This document shows, one piece after another, positions 1 through 9,585 of a DNA stretch of 64,000 nucleotides. The number at the start of each line of letters is the position of its first letter. Positions within the stretch are counted from its first letter, which is position 1. This DNA is from Arthrospiribacter ruber (GTDB lineage: Bacteria; Bacteroidota; Bacteroidia; Cytophagales; Cyclobacteriaceae): contig NZ_RPHB01000001.1 in NCBI RefSeq assembly GCF_019343195.1, forward strand, positions 620,001 through 684,000, read 5' to 3'. The notes under the pieces are model-generated. The model was given only the letters and a program-made list of their open reading frames with translations. It was not told the origin of the DNA and did not search any database. The position numbers and the translations under genes were made by a program.

Positions 1-1
1 C

Positions 2-655
2 AATTACAGAAAGGCGATAAATGACAGTTGGAACACAAAATATCCACTGATTTCTCTGGCAGGTCTTACCGGTTCGGGGAAAACAGAATTCCTGCAGATT
101 ATAAAAAGTGAGGGTTTCCAGGTTCTTGATCTGGAGCAAATTTCAGGTCATAAGGGCTCAGCTTTTGGGCAGATCGATGGGGAATCCTGTGTTTCTCAAG
201 AGCAATTTGAAAATGAACTGTATCACCGACTTGGGAGGAATAGCAATCCTGTATTTGTGGAAATCAAAGGAAGGTATCTTGGGCAACTTTACCTTCCCAT
301 ACACTTGTACCGTCAGGTAATGGATGCACCGAGGATTTTTTTGGATACCCCAAAAATCAAAAGAGTGGAAAGGTTGGTAGAGGTGTATTGCAATAAGAAT
401 GACACTTATCTTTTAAATGGACTGGAAAACCTGAAAAGCAGAATAGAAGGAGAGGTCTTAGAAGGTGCAAAAATGGCCCTTTTTAGGAAGGATTATTCAT
501 CATTTATTGAAATGCTCTTGGATTACTATGATTCCAGTCAGGATTATTCTGAGGGGAAATCAGAATTGGGAAACAGGCTTTTTTCGGGTGGATTTAATGC
601 GTGTCTATGTTTCGTTAGAGGAAATTTCAGAAATGAAAAACCGGGAAAAAATTAA
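2..655 (+). CDS. mnmH: tRNA 2-selenouridine synthase, C-terminal part (5' end outside window)
   Basis: MnmH (SelU/YbbB) exchanges sulfur for selenium, through a geranylated intermediate, at U34 of certain tRNAs. The window enters in the P-loop half: a Walker A motif (GLTGSGKT) lies about 20 residues in, followed by DLEQISGHKGSAFG, which corresponds to the family's DLEGLANHRGSAFG block, and later a YYD motif near the C terminus. The N-terminal rhodanese domain with its catalytic Cys would lie upstream of base 1. The frame stops at 653-655, but the last 20 or so residues (NACLCFVRG...) look unnatural, while the +1 frame from about 585 reads as a normal helix (SLEEISEMKNREKIK). A frameshift at the six-T run 579-584 is possible. 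Family call is firm; the exact C terminus is not. Confidence 0.85.
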   Translation, partial: NYRKAINDSWNTKYPLISLAGLTGSGKTEFLQIIKSEGFQVLDLEQISGHKGSAFGQIDGESCVSQEQFENELYHRLGRNSNPVFVEIKGRYLGQLYLPIHLYRQVMDAPRIFLDTPKIKRVERLVEVYCNKNDTYLLNGLENLKSRIEGEVLEGAKMALFRKDYSSFIEMLLDYYDSSQDYSEGKSELGNRLFSGGFNACLCFVRGNFRNEKPGKN

Positions 656-679
656 GGCGGTACGTCCCTTCGTTCCGCC
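656..679. terminator. Stem-loop directly after mnmH stop
   Basis: GGCGGTACG (656-664) pairs with CGTTCCGCC (671-679) over a 6-nt loop with one T-T mismatch. It begins at the base after the mnmH stop, in the convergent gap to the minus-strand cassette that ends at 831. It has no clear U-tract, so it may be a weak or factor-assisted terminator. The rest of the gap to 830 shows nothing recognisable. Confidence 0.4.
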
Positions 680-830
680 TACTGTCTGATTGAACTTCTT
701 TCTACCTAGGACTCTCCTAGTTACCTACGGTTCCAAACTCCTGTTGAAAGTTCTTCTTCATCTCACAGTTTCACTAACGTCTGTCACGTTTAGCATCTTT
801 AATATTTTTGGTTCTAAAACCTGCTCTAAT

Positions 831-2762
831 TTATACATTATCAGTGAGTAAATCAAATCTAAGCCCAGAACTTCCTTCACCTTTTCCGGAAATTTTTCTG
901 GCTCCATACCAGATTACTCTTTTACCTGAATACCATCGTGTCAACTGATATTGACCTATCAAGGTGACTCCAGCTCTCGGAACTTCCTCCTCATGAATAA
1001 AGTAAGGTTTATCTTGTTCGTTATTTTCCAAAATACCTCTCCTCAAAAAGGAAGATTGAGGCCTTACCGCATGTGGTTCTATACCTCCGACGGTTCTCGG
1101 CATGGATGCCCTCTGCAGGGTTATCTCTCTATTGATGGCCTGGCCTGGCTTATGAATAGGGATAAAAGGGATCCAGTTTTCGGCGATTTTATTGGAAAGA
1201 ATGTATTTCAAAGGGGCTTTGTAAGTCCTTACCTGTCCATTTCTGCTTTCCAGAGGAAGGTATGCAGGATCATTGGCAGCGATTTCATCCACCTCTTCTT
1301 CTTTAGCAAGGAAATTTTCCAGTATCTGTTCCAGTGTATTGGATACATCCACTCCGCTGATTCCTGAACCCATTAAGTCAGGAACTACGGCTTCTATTCC
1401 CCAGACCATATTGGCCATTTCATCCCGGATCATTTTGACCTTTTCTACAGGTTCGCTTTCCAGGGTTTTGGCCAAAGAATCAGGTACAAAGACTTTTGGA
1501 TCCATGCCGATGAATTGTTCATTTTCATTGAGTACGGATTGCCCAAACATTCCCCAGCCCAAGTAGGAAGAATTGTTCTGCAAATGTGCCGCCTCCACGT
1601 GGGTACGGAATCCAAAGACATCTTTCACCACTATCCCTTCCACCTCACAGAGAGAGCCGCTTGGAATATCCAGAGGAATGGCCAGCCAGTCATTGCTGTA
1701 GTTCATGGCGTATTGGGTAATCGCAATTTTGGCAATATCTGTATCTGAGGCATTCATATTGCCCAGGTCCACTTTTCCATCTTCCATTTCCCACCATCGG
1801 GAAACAGGCATGCCGGCAATACTGGCTTCGGAAGGAATCAAGGTAAGTACTTTTCTTTCGGAACTGTCGGATGGAATGTCCGGCAAAACCATAGGCTCAT
1901 CAGATACCTTTTGATCAAATGAAAACCAATCCAAGTGACCCTGAAAATAGGCATTAGCCTGAAGGTTTCGCTGATCTGCCTCTTGTATCTTGACCGAAGC
2001 CGCCTCAAAGGCGTATTCCATTTTTTCCGGTACCCAGGACTTGTGCTGTTCCAGTTCAGGTAAATTGAATTCAGTTATCACCTGCTCTTTCCATTGTTGT
2101 AAAACATTCCTTAAAGGAATCAGGTGGTTTGGAAGAATAAAACCTCCAGGATGAGTATTGGAAAAACTGTTTAGAAAATCCGGGTTTTCGGAAAAACTCT
2201 TAAGTACTCTTCCTGCATCCAAAGCTTTGCCCTGTATTGTTAGCAAAAATTGGTAAGTCTTGGTTCTGGCCATTACCTGTGCCTGCCTTGACATGGCCTG
2301 TACAGGATCATCTGTATTCAGCGTAGGAGCCTGAAATGCAAAATGCGCTATAAGTTTGGACATATAAAAACCTTGAGCGAAGCCGGGAACTCCTTCCAAA
2401 GCCGCATCAATGGCTCTCAACAGCTTTTTGCCCAGATAGTAAGCTGACCTGATACCTATTTTTTGGTGCAGTTTCTCAACTGTGATTTCCATGGGCAGGG
2501 CATCATCATGTTTTTGCCAAGGACCATGATGGGGTTTGAAATAATTGAGCTTTTGGGTTCTGTAGGCGATTTTCGCTTCAATGGCACTTCCTGTATCTTC
2601 ACCTTTGAATTCACCAAACTGCCACTGCCGGGCAAGCATCCACAAGGGGTCATGGATTTTGGCAGACAAAGCCGAGGTAAGTGATTCTTCTCGGGTTCGG
2701 CCTTCCAGTCTATTGTATGCCTGAAAGGGCTCGCAGGGATTATGGAGGTGGCTTTTACTCAT
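831..2762 (-). CDS. Conserved uncharacterised protein, cassette gene 4 (giant-protein cassette)
   Basis: About 643 residues, function unknown. It is the last gene of a four-gene minus-strand cassette. Recognisable blocks are DPLWMLARQWQFGEFKGED near residue 40, QGHLDWFSFD near 280, MPVSRWWEMEDGKVDLG near 320, a SNDWLAIPLDIPSGSL stretch near 360 and a C-terminal KGEGSSGLRFDLL. I recall these blocks from uncharacterised proteins in other phyla. No signal peptide, membrane segment or enzyme motif is visible. ATGs in frame at 2792, 2774 and 2762 are possible starts. I prefer 2762 because that ATG overlaps the upstream stop in ATGAGTAA, a typical translational-coupling junction. It probably acts in a complex with the other three products, which is inference from the gene arrangement. 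Confidence 0.75.
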   Translation of the reverse strand: MSKSHLHNPCEPFQAYNRLEGRTREESLTSALSAKIHDPLWMLARQWQFGEFKGEDTGSAIEAKIAYRTQKLNYFKPHHGPWQKHDDALPMEITVEKLHQKIGIRSAYYLGKKLLRAIDAALEGVPGFAQGFYMSKLIAHFAFQAPTLNTDDPVQAMSRQAQVMARTKTYQFLLTIQGKALDAGRVLKSFSENPDFLNSFSNTHPGGFILPNHLIPLRNVLQQWKEQVITEFNLPELEQHKSWVPEKMEYAFEAASVKIQEADQRNLQANAYFQGHLDWFSFDQKVSDEPMVLPDIPSDSSERKVLTLIPSEASIAGMPVSRWWEMEDGKVDLGNMNASDTDIAKIAITQYAMNYSNDWLAIPLDIPSGSLCEVEGIVVKDVFGFRTHVEAAHLQNNSSYLGWGMFGQSVLNENEQFIGMDPKVFVPDSLAKTLESEPVEKVKMIRDEMANMVWGIEAVVPDLMGSGISGVDVSNTLEQILENFLAKEEEVDEIAANDPAYLPLESRNGQVRTYKAPLKYILSNKIAENWIPFIPIHKPGQAINREITLQRASMPRTVGGIEPHAVRPQSSFLRRGILENNEQDKPYFIHEEEVPRAGVTLIGQYQLTRWYSGKRVIWYGARKISGKGEGSSGLRFDLLTDNV

Positions 2763-5700
2763 TGTTGTTGACATTGTGGTTGCTGATTGCATAATCGATA
2801 TACCAGCCTAAGGATTGCTGGTCGGGGTCCTGATCTTCTTCCAGTGATCTCAGGAATTCATAGTGCCCGTAAGCCAAAGCACTGCTTGCAGGCAATAATT
2901 GGGAGAAGGTGGATTCATCCAGATCATCCGGCTCAAAAGTCCTCAGTTTCGCCAAGTCCAGAGCTTCTTCGACTGTAAGGAGAATCTGATCCAGGTCCAA
3001 TTGGCCTTTGATTTCAGGAGGTACCGCCATCAAAATACTTTGCGGAGCTCTTGCATCTGGCTGATTGTAATGCAGGGCCACACCGGTGGTCTGTACCTTT
3101 TGAGGAATGATTTCTGCCCACTCATCTACTACCAGCGCTGCGATGTGGGTTTGACCTATCAATGCATCTCCATTGTACAAAAGGTGGCATAAATAATCCC
3201 CTTCAGGTTGATAAGTGTCAGGATAGTCCAAAGCCATCCAGTATTCCGAAGGATGTTCCTGAGCAGACAGGGCCATTTGTGAAGGCTTAAGGCTGATTTC
3301 AGGCTTTTCCAATACCTCCTGCAATATTCTGAGATTCTCCACTTTTGCAATATTCTTGCGTACCAGAGAGGAGTCATGCTGCCATTTTTCCAATCCTTCC
3401 ATTCCGGAATGCTGTAAAAGATGGCTTTCCAAATCTTCCTGCATGGCATCCTGCCAAAATGACGGGTTGGGCAAGTGGATTTTAGGCAGGATTTTCATTC
3501 CATTGCCAAAAATGGCGTTGATGATTTCATTGCCGATATTGATGATTTTTGCCTGATCAGTTTCCAGAAGTAGTTGCTCTCTCCACTGTTGGATTTCCCT
3601 GGCTTTTATGCTCATCCTACTCTGGGCTTCCTGAAGTTTTCCCATCTGTTCGTGCACAAAAGTGCTGGGAGACAGCAAAGGGTTAGGGAAGTATCCTGCA
3701 AATCCCAGCTGGGAAAGTCTTCCAAACAAAGCATAGGCACTTTCAGAATCTGAGGCACTCAAAGATTCAACATTTAAATCCAAATTTCCCAGGGCTGTGT
3801 AAACTGAATCGAATTCAGCAATTGCGGATTGAATACGATCCAGGTATTGTGTTAGGTCCATTCCTGCATTGTCTACTTCAAAGTTGTCGGGGTCCTCGGC
3901 CCTTCTGAAATCCCTTGCGTCTGCCACCCGGCAAGAATTGAACAAATCAAAAATGGCTTCAAAATATGGGATGGTGGAAAGAAGATCAGTGGACTCGCTT
4001 TCCATGTGCTCAGAGAAGATAAACTGGTAATCACCTTCTGAAGCAAAGCCTTCCTGTTGTAAGGTACGGACAACCCTGAGCTCAATCTCTTCCCATTTGG
4101 AGTCTGCATCCCTGCCAAGAAGAAAAAGTAGATCAATAGGTTGTAGACCAATATCCAGAAGGTTGAGGTAATGCTTGGACCCTTGATTAATAACAGAAAA
4201 CTGTATACCTGTGGGATCACCGATTTGTTGGTGGACATAAAGGTTGAACCTTGGTTCTGCCAAAGATTTCGGACTTGCCGGAATGCCCCATAAGGCTGCA
4301 TTTCCTTGGTCTGGAAGGATGAAAATCCCGCGGTTGATGATCAAGTTTCCATTTCTGAGGTTTTTGATGATTTCCGGATCCCGTGGGATTTTTCCTTCTG
4401 CAAATGAATTCATCAGTCCTGCAGCCCTTTGATGATTGCCACGGACCAGTTGGTAGACACTTTCTGAAGTGATCAAATCTCCCAATGCGTCAAAAGCATC
4501 TGCCATTTCATCCAGTTCCTGGATAATGGCCAGCATTTTTTGCCGGTTTCTATTGCGCTGTACAGCATTGGAAACGTTGATATTGGGTAGGATAGGGGCA
4601 AGCTCAGTAGGAATATGGTTGATCTGTAAGTTGCTCCATTCCCCGCTTGCCATCATCTGGGCAAAGGTTTTGTCAGGATTCCACTGCCCCACGGTTTCCA
4701 GGTGATTTTCAAAATGCTTGAGCAGGGCCAATCCGTCTACCACATTATTTGCCCTTATGCTTTCATTGCTGGAGGTATCGGTAGCTGCGTCAACAGGGGC
4801 ATCGCCATAAGTCGGGAATTTCCTTCTTAGCCTATAGATAAATACATCCATTTCAAGATGGTCCTGGGGTTTACCTTGGTTGTCGTGGAATTTATATTTT
4901 TCATGAAGGGCTCTTTCAAATTGAAAGCCTAAAAGAGCTCCCGGAGATTGGCCCTGACTCACACCCTGAAGTAGGAAGAGGGCTTTTCTGACCCTTGAGC
5001 TGCTAAGGTTGATGGACAAAATGTTTTTGTCGTTTCCTTCCCGCTCTTTCATGGCATTGAATCCGGCCCGAAGAACAGCTGCCGTGGTGGCGTGCTGCAT
5101 GCTAGGGGCATGGATAAAGCCCTGGTTGTCGTCTACTTTATAAACTGGGTACCCTTCCGCTGGTCTTAAGCCATCCGGTACATTTTCTGACTTATGGGTT
5201 TGATGCTGAGGTCGCAGGTTTTCAAGAATTCCGTAAGCTCCTACGTAGGTTCCTGTGCCGTTGGAGTTTCTCATTTCTCTCAGTCTCCAAGCTGATAGTC
5301 CTTCCATCCACGCATCAACTCTATGGCTACAAAGGTCCAAGTGGTTGGCCAACATTCTTTCCAGTTTTGGGATGGGCAGTTTTTCCAGGATTTCAAGGGC
5401 CTGCACTACTTTTGGGCTTCGGTCATAAACCAGAGCTCCCCGTATCATGGCCAACAGCAAAGTTGTCTGGATTTTTGGTGTACCACCAGTGCTGACTTTA
5501 GGAAGGTCTTCAATCTTGATATTGATGATAGCATTGCGGTTGTTTTTTAGCCAGGTGATATAATTTTCACCCTCCTGAAGCCCGTCCACAGTGGCTAGAG
5601 ATTCCATACCCAGATCTTCCTCCTGCACGGTAGGTCCTAAGACATGGTTGGCATAGTTGTACCTTGCCTTATAAACTCTCGTTCTGTTGATGCTGGCGAT

Positions 5701-8700
5701 TTTGGCAATGTGATTTTTGAATCCCATTGCATCCAGAAAATCGCCGATAAGGTTGTTGAGAGAAAGTGGAGAGAACTTTTGAGGATTTCTGTCCCAGTTT
5801 ACACTGATGACTGAATCGTCCAATTCATCCGGCTCCTTAAGTCTTCCCATGATATTGGTGCCATGCCTGTAGAGGTAGGCTTTGGTATTGGGTTCCAGTC
5901 CCAGTATTTCCAAAAAGTATTTTTGGGGATCTTCATTGTATTTGGGGTTGTTGATGTCCCGTGTTTTATTGGAGCTTGATAAGACATCCTCAAAATCTTG
6001 GCGAATGATGTTTGACAATTTGGAAAGCGATCTGATAAAGCTGGGCAGGCTTCCTTTTGTAGAGGCCGCTGTACCGGTAATGAAATTGCCATAGACAGTA
6101 ATAGGTAAAACACCATACGGTTGGGGACCTATCCGGAAGCTGGGTATGCTCCCTATGGCTGACAGGTAATTTTGTAAAAATTCCAAAGTGCGAATTTCAT
6201 CATTGTTATTGAACCAGCCGGCAGCCATGGTTTTCATGAAATACTTTATGGTGGCATTGTACAAAGCCCTATTCATGGCCCTTCCCTGTGAAATGTCCTG
6301 CTTGAGAATGCGTGGAATTCTGATGGCAAAATCCCTGTGCAACCCAAAGGCTTCTCTGAAATATTGCCCATCTGCAATATGCAGTTCATTTTGGAAAGTG
6401 TAGGGTTTCTGGATTTCGGAACTGTTTTTCTCCTTTATAAGCTCCTCATAAGCAAAGTCTATATCATCATCTAATTCAGAATAGGGCGATTTGGCATCTT
6501 CCGCATTATTGGTAGGCGTGTCCACTTCCAAGAGTTCCAATCCTCCATCTGTGTAGTGGTGATTTTCAAATAGCTCCTGGACTCTTTTCTGGCCTTCGTT
6601 TGCAGATTCATTTTTTATACCTGTGACGATTACCCTATCAAACCCTTCATTGTAGAAGTTTTCCTCTATTTCTATTTTCATGCCCATTCCGACCTTTATG
6701 GCCTCATCAAAATCAAACATCCACTTAAGTGCTTTTGGCACTCTCAAGTTGCCTTGATGGTCGTGGGAAAAATTGCTTTCACTTTCATCTTTGGGGTCAA
6801 TACTGAGTTGAAGGGTCTTTGGGATGGGATTGCCGACCCGGATGTACTCGTACACTTCACCCTTTTTTAGTCCTACGACCATTCTGTCAGGCATCACTGT
6901 ACATACCCCTGCTTTATCCCAAGCCTGGTCCTTTTTTTCTACATTTTTATAGGTAAAATCTCTGGAAAAAGGTTTTTCCAGTGTCTTGGCATGGGTGTTT
7001 TTATATTGGGTGAAGGTGTCCAGCCTGTTTTGTAAAGTGCTGAGCAAAACACGGATTCTTGCTACAGCAGAGGGGTCCGTGTTCATCCATTCATTCCTGC
7101 TTTCCAAAAGCCTGGTCAAAAGTTTGTTGAAAATCTCAATGCTTTCAAGTAGGTATGGTTTGGTTTCCAGACAGGGGGTGAAGCCTCCAAGGGATGAGCC
7201 TATTTTGTTGACCCAAGCGCCAAGCTCCGAAAGTTCAGTGCTGCTGACATGAGTCAGGTAGCGGGAATCTTTCAAAAAGAGCCCGAATTGTGAATGGAAT
7301 ATTTTTAGCAGTTCTATGAGAGGATTATTGATATTGGCAGCCACATTGAAGTTGGAAGGCTGCAAAGCTTGGATGATATAAGCAGCCCTTCTTACCCCTA
7401 CACTGGCAGCAAGGCCACGCCATGCTGCTAGTCTGGATTTGTCCATGTCTTCGCTATCCAGATAGGCATTTCTGAAATACTCTTTTCCCTGCTCTATTTC
7501 TGCTTCAGTAAGTCTCTCATCATGGTCATCCACAGCGATGTCATCGGGGAAAAACCGGACCCAAAGCTCATATTTGGCTTCTGATTCCACAATGTACCGA
7601 ACCTGATTGATGTAGTCTTTTGAAAAAGTAGTTCTGTTGTTTCTTTGGTCTGTGTATTGGTTCTGGATGTTCAGGTCAATAGAATGCAATAAGGTCAAGG
7701 ATTCTTCGACAACTGGATTTTCTTCTGCGTTCCCAGCTACTTGATCTTCATATCTTTTCTGTAAGGTGTTGAATGCCCCTCTCAGTCGGTCTAGTGTTCC
7801 TTGGGGTAATATTCCTGTATTTGCAGAGCGGATACGGATACTTTTTTCAAGGTTTTTCAGCTTTCCTAGCATCCATTTCTCCACCTCTTGGCCCTGATTC
7901 AATCTGCTTTTCAACTGGGAGGCCAATTGCCTTAGGTCATGTTCGTTCAAGTAGGTGTTTTTGGCTCCATCCCTAATCGACTTGCTGCTAATCCCCAAGC
8001 TGTTCAGGATATCAAACTGACTCCTCAAAGCGATAAATTCCTCTATGAATTGGGAATTGTCGCCTAATGTCACTTTTTCTTTTAGTACTAGACTTTCCGG
8101 TACCATTACCCTTGGATTTACGGTAAGATTGGCTGGTATGGCTTTGGCTACCGTTTCAACTTTAGCGGAACTTATATCTGTTGCAGCCGAAGTCATCAAA
8201 AGGTTGGGATTGGTAACCTTCAGAAGTTCCGGTCCGATGTTGGGCACTGCTCTGGGTGCAGGCTGAGGTACAGTAGGTCCAGGTAAAGGAGTGGGAACTG
8301 TAGGTCTTGGAAGTGGGACTGGGTTGGGAAGCGGTTGTACAGGAGGAATCCTTCCTTCAGGAATGTTGATCACCGGTATTTCCGGTTCTTTGGGCTTTTC
8401 TGAAGGTGGTGCAGGGGCAGGAGTATTGGCTTTCCTGATCAGCTCTGCACCTAATTGGTTGAAATTATTTATTTCAGATGTGTATCGCTGATAGACTTGT
8501 TTCAGGCGTGCCATTTCCTGGCTGGCCCCTTCCAATGGATGATTGAGGTCTTCGAGAATAGATTTTACATGGGTATTGACTTTCGTTTGTATTTTGTTCC
8601 AGTCCTTTACATCCTTGTATCCTTTGTTGTTTTCAGTTTTAAGGGTAAAGTAACCTTCGTCCATGCTATAGATGATTTCTAACGCCCTTTGGATCCTCAG

Positions 8701-9579
8701 AGAATTCATCAGGTTCATGTAAGGAACAAACTCTTCGTCAACGTTGGATTTGAGGTTTTGAATGGATTTGCGAAGTTCTTCTTCTTTAATTGCCAAGTTC
8801 AGCCTTCCGGGGTATCCGTCCCTGTAAGATTGGAGCGTGATGGGACTATTTTTATGGATGCGCTTGATCAGGCTGATTTCAGAGCTGATTTTTTTGATCA
8901 GCTCTGGATTGGTTTCGATGTCCCCTTTGTTGACCATTTTGGGTATGGCATCCAAAATTCCCTCTATTTCTCTCAAAACCTCGTCGAGTTCAAGGCTTTT
9001 TACACTTTGGTCGACATATATGGCCTGCATAAGTTCGAGCAACCTATGGACCTGATTACCCAATTCAGATGTTGGAGTGGACTGAGCTTTTATTTTGGAG
9101 ATCTGGCTAAGAGCTTTGTCCAGTTCGGTAAATGATTTTTTAATTTGACTTTGTGCCGATGCAGACAGTTTAAGATTGGAAAAAGCCTTTTGAAGTTCTT
9201 TACTTGCTTTGGTCAAGAGTATTTTGTCAGCTTTCTCCACCTGATTGATCCTGCCAAGCAATTTGGGTAATTGCTCCAAGCCCCGAATGATAGCATTGAT
9301 CTGGCTATCGGCCTGGCTTTGTGAAAGCTGGGTTTGTCTATGCTCAAAGAGATGTATCTGATGAATGATGTTTCGGACCTGATGCAGGTATTCAAGCAGG
9401 ATCTCATGATCGGGATTGACCCTTTCGGCTGTGGATTTGGTGTTTTTTACAAAACGTGTTTCCAGCCTTATAGGAAGCAGCATGACTGGAAAGGCATCAC
9501 TCCTTTGAGAAAGGGATGATTTAAGGTCATTATAGCCTATGTCCACTCTATTGGAAAGTATGTGTTTTTGAGTACTCAT
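2755..9579 (-). CDS. Giant conserved uncharacterised protein, cassette gene 3 (2274 aa)
   Basis: 2274 residues, function unknown. The N-terminal 380 residues are largely helical and coiled-coil-like after an initial LPIRLETRF segment. A proline-rich linker spans about residues 380-447 (runs such as PVPLPRPTVPTPLPGP). Conserved-looking blocks follow: ELWVRFFPDDIAVDDHDERL near 670, FRIGPQPYGVLPIT near 1145, and a C-terminal region with VVDEWAEIIPQ, ALHYNQPDARAPQSILMAVP and EEALDLAKLRTFEPDDL. I recall these blocks from uncharacterised homologues in distant bacteria. There is no signal peptide and no transmembrane helix. The gene starts 6 nt after the stop of cassette gene 2, and its stop overlaps the start of gene 4 by 8 nt. 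The linker suggests a two-part architecture joined flexibly; a scaffold role is speculation. Confidence 0.8.
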   Translation of the reverse strand: MSTQKHILSNRVDIGYNDLKSSLSQRSDAFPVMLLPIRLETRFVKNTKSTAERVNPDHEILLEYLHQVRNIIHQIHLFEHRQTQLSQSQADSQINAIIRGLEQLPKLLGRINQVEKADKILLTKASKELQKAFSNLKLSASAQSQIKKSFTELDKALSQISKIKAQSTPTSELGNQVHRLLELMQAIYVDQSVKSLELDEVLREIEGILDAIPKMVNKGDIETNPELIKKISSEISLIKRIHKNSPITLQSYRDGYPGRLNLAIKEEELRKSIQNLKSNVDEEFVPYMNLMNSLRIQRALEIIYSMDEGYFTLKTENNKGYKDVKDWNKIQTKVNTHVKSILEDLNHPLEGASQEMARLKQVYQRYTSEINNFNQLGAELIRKANTPAPAPPSEKPKEPEIPVINIPEGRIPPVQPLPNPVPLPRPTVPTPLPGPTVPQPAPRAVPNIGPELLKVTNPNLLMTSAATDISSAKVETVAKAIPANLTVNPRVMVPESLVLKEKVTLGDNSQFIEEFIALRSQFDILNSLGISSKSIRDGAKNTYLNEHDLRQLASQLKSRLNQGQEVEKWMLGKLKNLEKSIRIRSANTGILPQGTLDRLRGAFNTLQKRYEDQVAGNAEENPVVEESLTLLHSIDLNIQNQYTDQRNNRTTFSKDYINQVRYIVESEAKYELWVRFFPDDIAVDDHDERLTEAEIEQGKEYFRNAYLDSEDMDKSRLAAWRGLAASVGVRRAAYIIQALQPSNFNVAANINNPLIELLKIFHSQFGLFLKDSRYLTHVSSTELSELGAWVNKIGSSLGGFTPCLETKPYLLESIEIFNKLLTRLLESRNEWMNTDPSAVARIRVLLSTLQNRLDTFTQYKNTHAKTLEKPFSRDFTYKNVEKKDQAWDKAGVCTVMPDRMVVGLKKGEVYEYIRVGNPIPKTLQLSIDPKDESESNFSHDHQGNLRVPKALKWMFDFDEAIKVGMGMKIEIEENFYNEGFDRVIVTGIKNESANEGQKRVQELFENHHYTDGGLELLEVDTPTNNAEDAKSPYSELDDDIDFAYEELIKEKNSSEIQKPYTFQNELHIADGQYFREAFGLHRDFAIRIPRILKQDISQGRAMNRALYNATIKYFMKTMAAGWFNNNDEIRTLEFLQNYLSAIGSIPSFRIGPQPYGVLPITVYGNFITGTAASTKGSLPSFIRSLSKLSNIIRQDFEDVLSSSNKTRDINNPKYNEDPQKYFLEILGLEPNTKAYLYRHGTNIMGRLKEPDELDDSVISVNWDRNPQKFSPLSLNNLIGDFLDAMGFKNHIAKIASINRTRVYKARYNYANHVLGPTVQEEDLGMESLATVDGLQEGENYITWLKNNRNAIINIKIEDLPKVSTGGTPKIQTTLLLAMIRGALVYDRSPKVVQALEILEKLPIPKLERMLANHLDLCSHRVDAWMEGLSAWRLREMRNSNGTGTYVGAYGILENLRPQHQTHKSENVPDGLRPAEGYPVYKVDDNQGFIHAPSMQHATTAAVLRAGFNAMKEREGNDKNILSINLSSSRVRKALFLLQGVSQGQSPGALLGFQFERALHEKYKFHDNQGKPQDHLEMDVFIYRLRRKFPTYGDAPVDAATDTSSNESIRANNVVDGLALLKHFENHLETVGQWNPDKTFAQMMASGEWSNLQINHIPTELAPILPNINVSNAVQRNRNRQKMLAIIQELDEMADAFDALGDLITSESVYQLVRGNHQRAAGLMNSFAEGKIPRDPEIIKNLRNGNLIINRGIFILPDQGNAALWGIPASPKSLAEPRFNLYVHQQIGDPTGIQFSVINQGSKHYLNLLDIGLQPIDLLFLLGRDADSKWEEIELRVVRTLQQEGFASEGDYQFIFSEHMESESTDLLSTIPYFEAIFDLFNSCRVADARDFRRAEDPDNFEVDNAGMDLTQYLDRIQSAIAEFDSVYTALGNLDLNVESLSASDSESAYALFGRLSQLGFAGYFPNPLLSPSTFVHEQMGKLQEAQSRMSIKAREIQQWREQLLLETDQAKIINIGNEIINAIFGNGMKILPKIHLPNPSFWQDAMQEDLESHLLQHSGMEGLEKWQHDSSLVRKNIAKVENLRILQEVLEKPEISLKPSQMALSAQEHPSEYWMALDYPDTYQPEGDYLCHLLYNGDALIGQTHIAALVVDEWAEIIPQKVQTTGVALHYNQPDARAPQSILMAVPPEIKGQLDLDQILLTVEEALDLAKLRTFEPDDLDESTFSQLLPASSALAYGHYEFLRSLEEDQDPDQQSLGWYIDYAISNHNVNNNE

Positions 9580-9585
9580 AGTGCG

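Noticed and set aside
951-1914. Plus-strand frames antisense to cassette gene 4
   Set aside because: They mirror the codon pattern of the minus-strand gene, have no start context and match no family.
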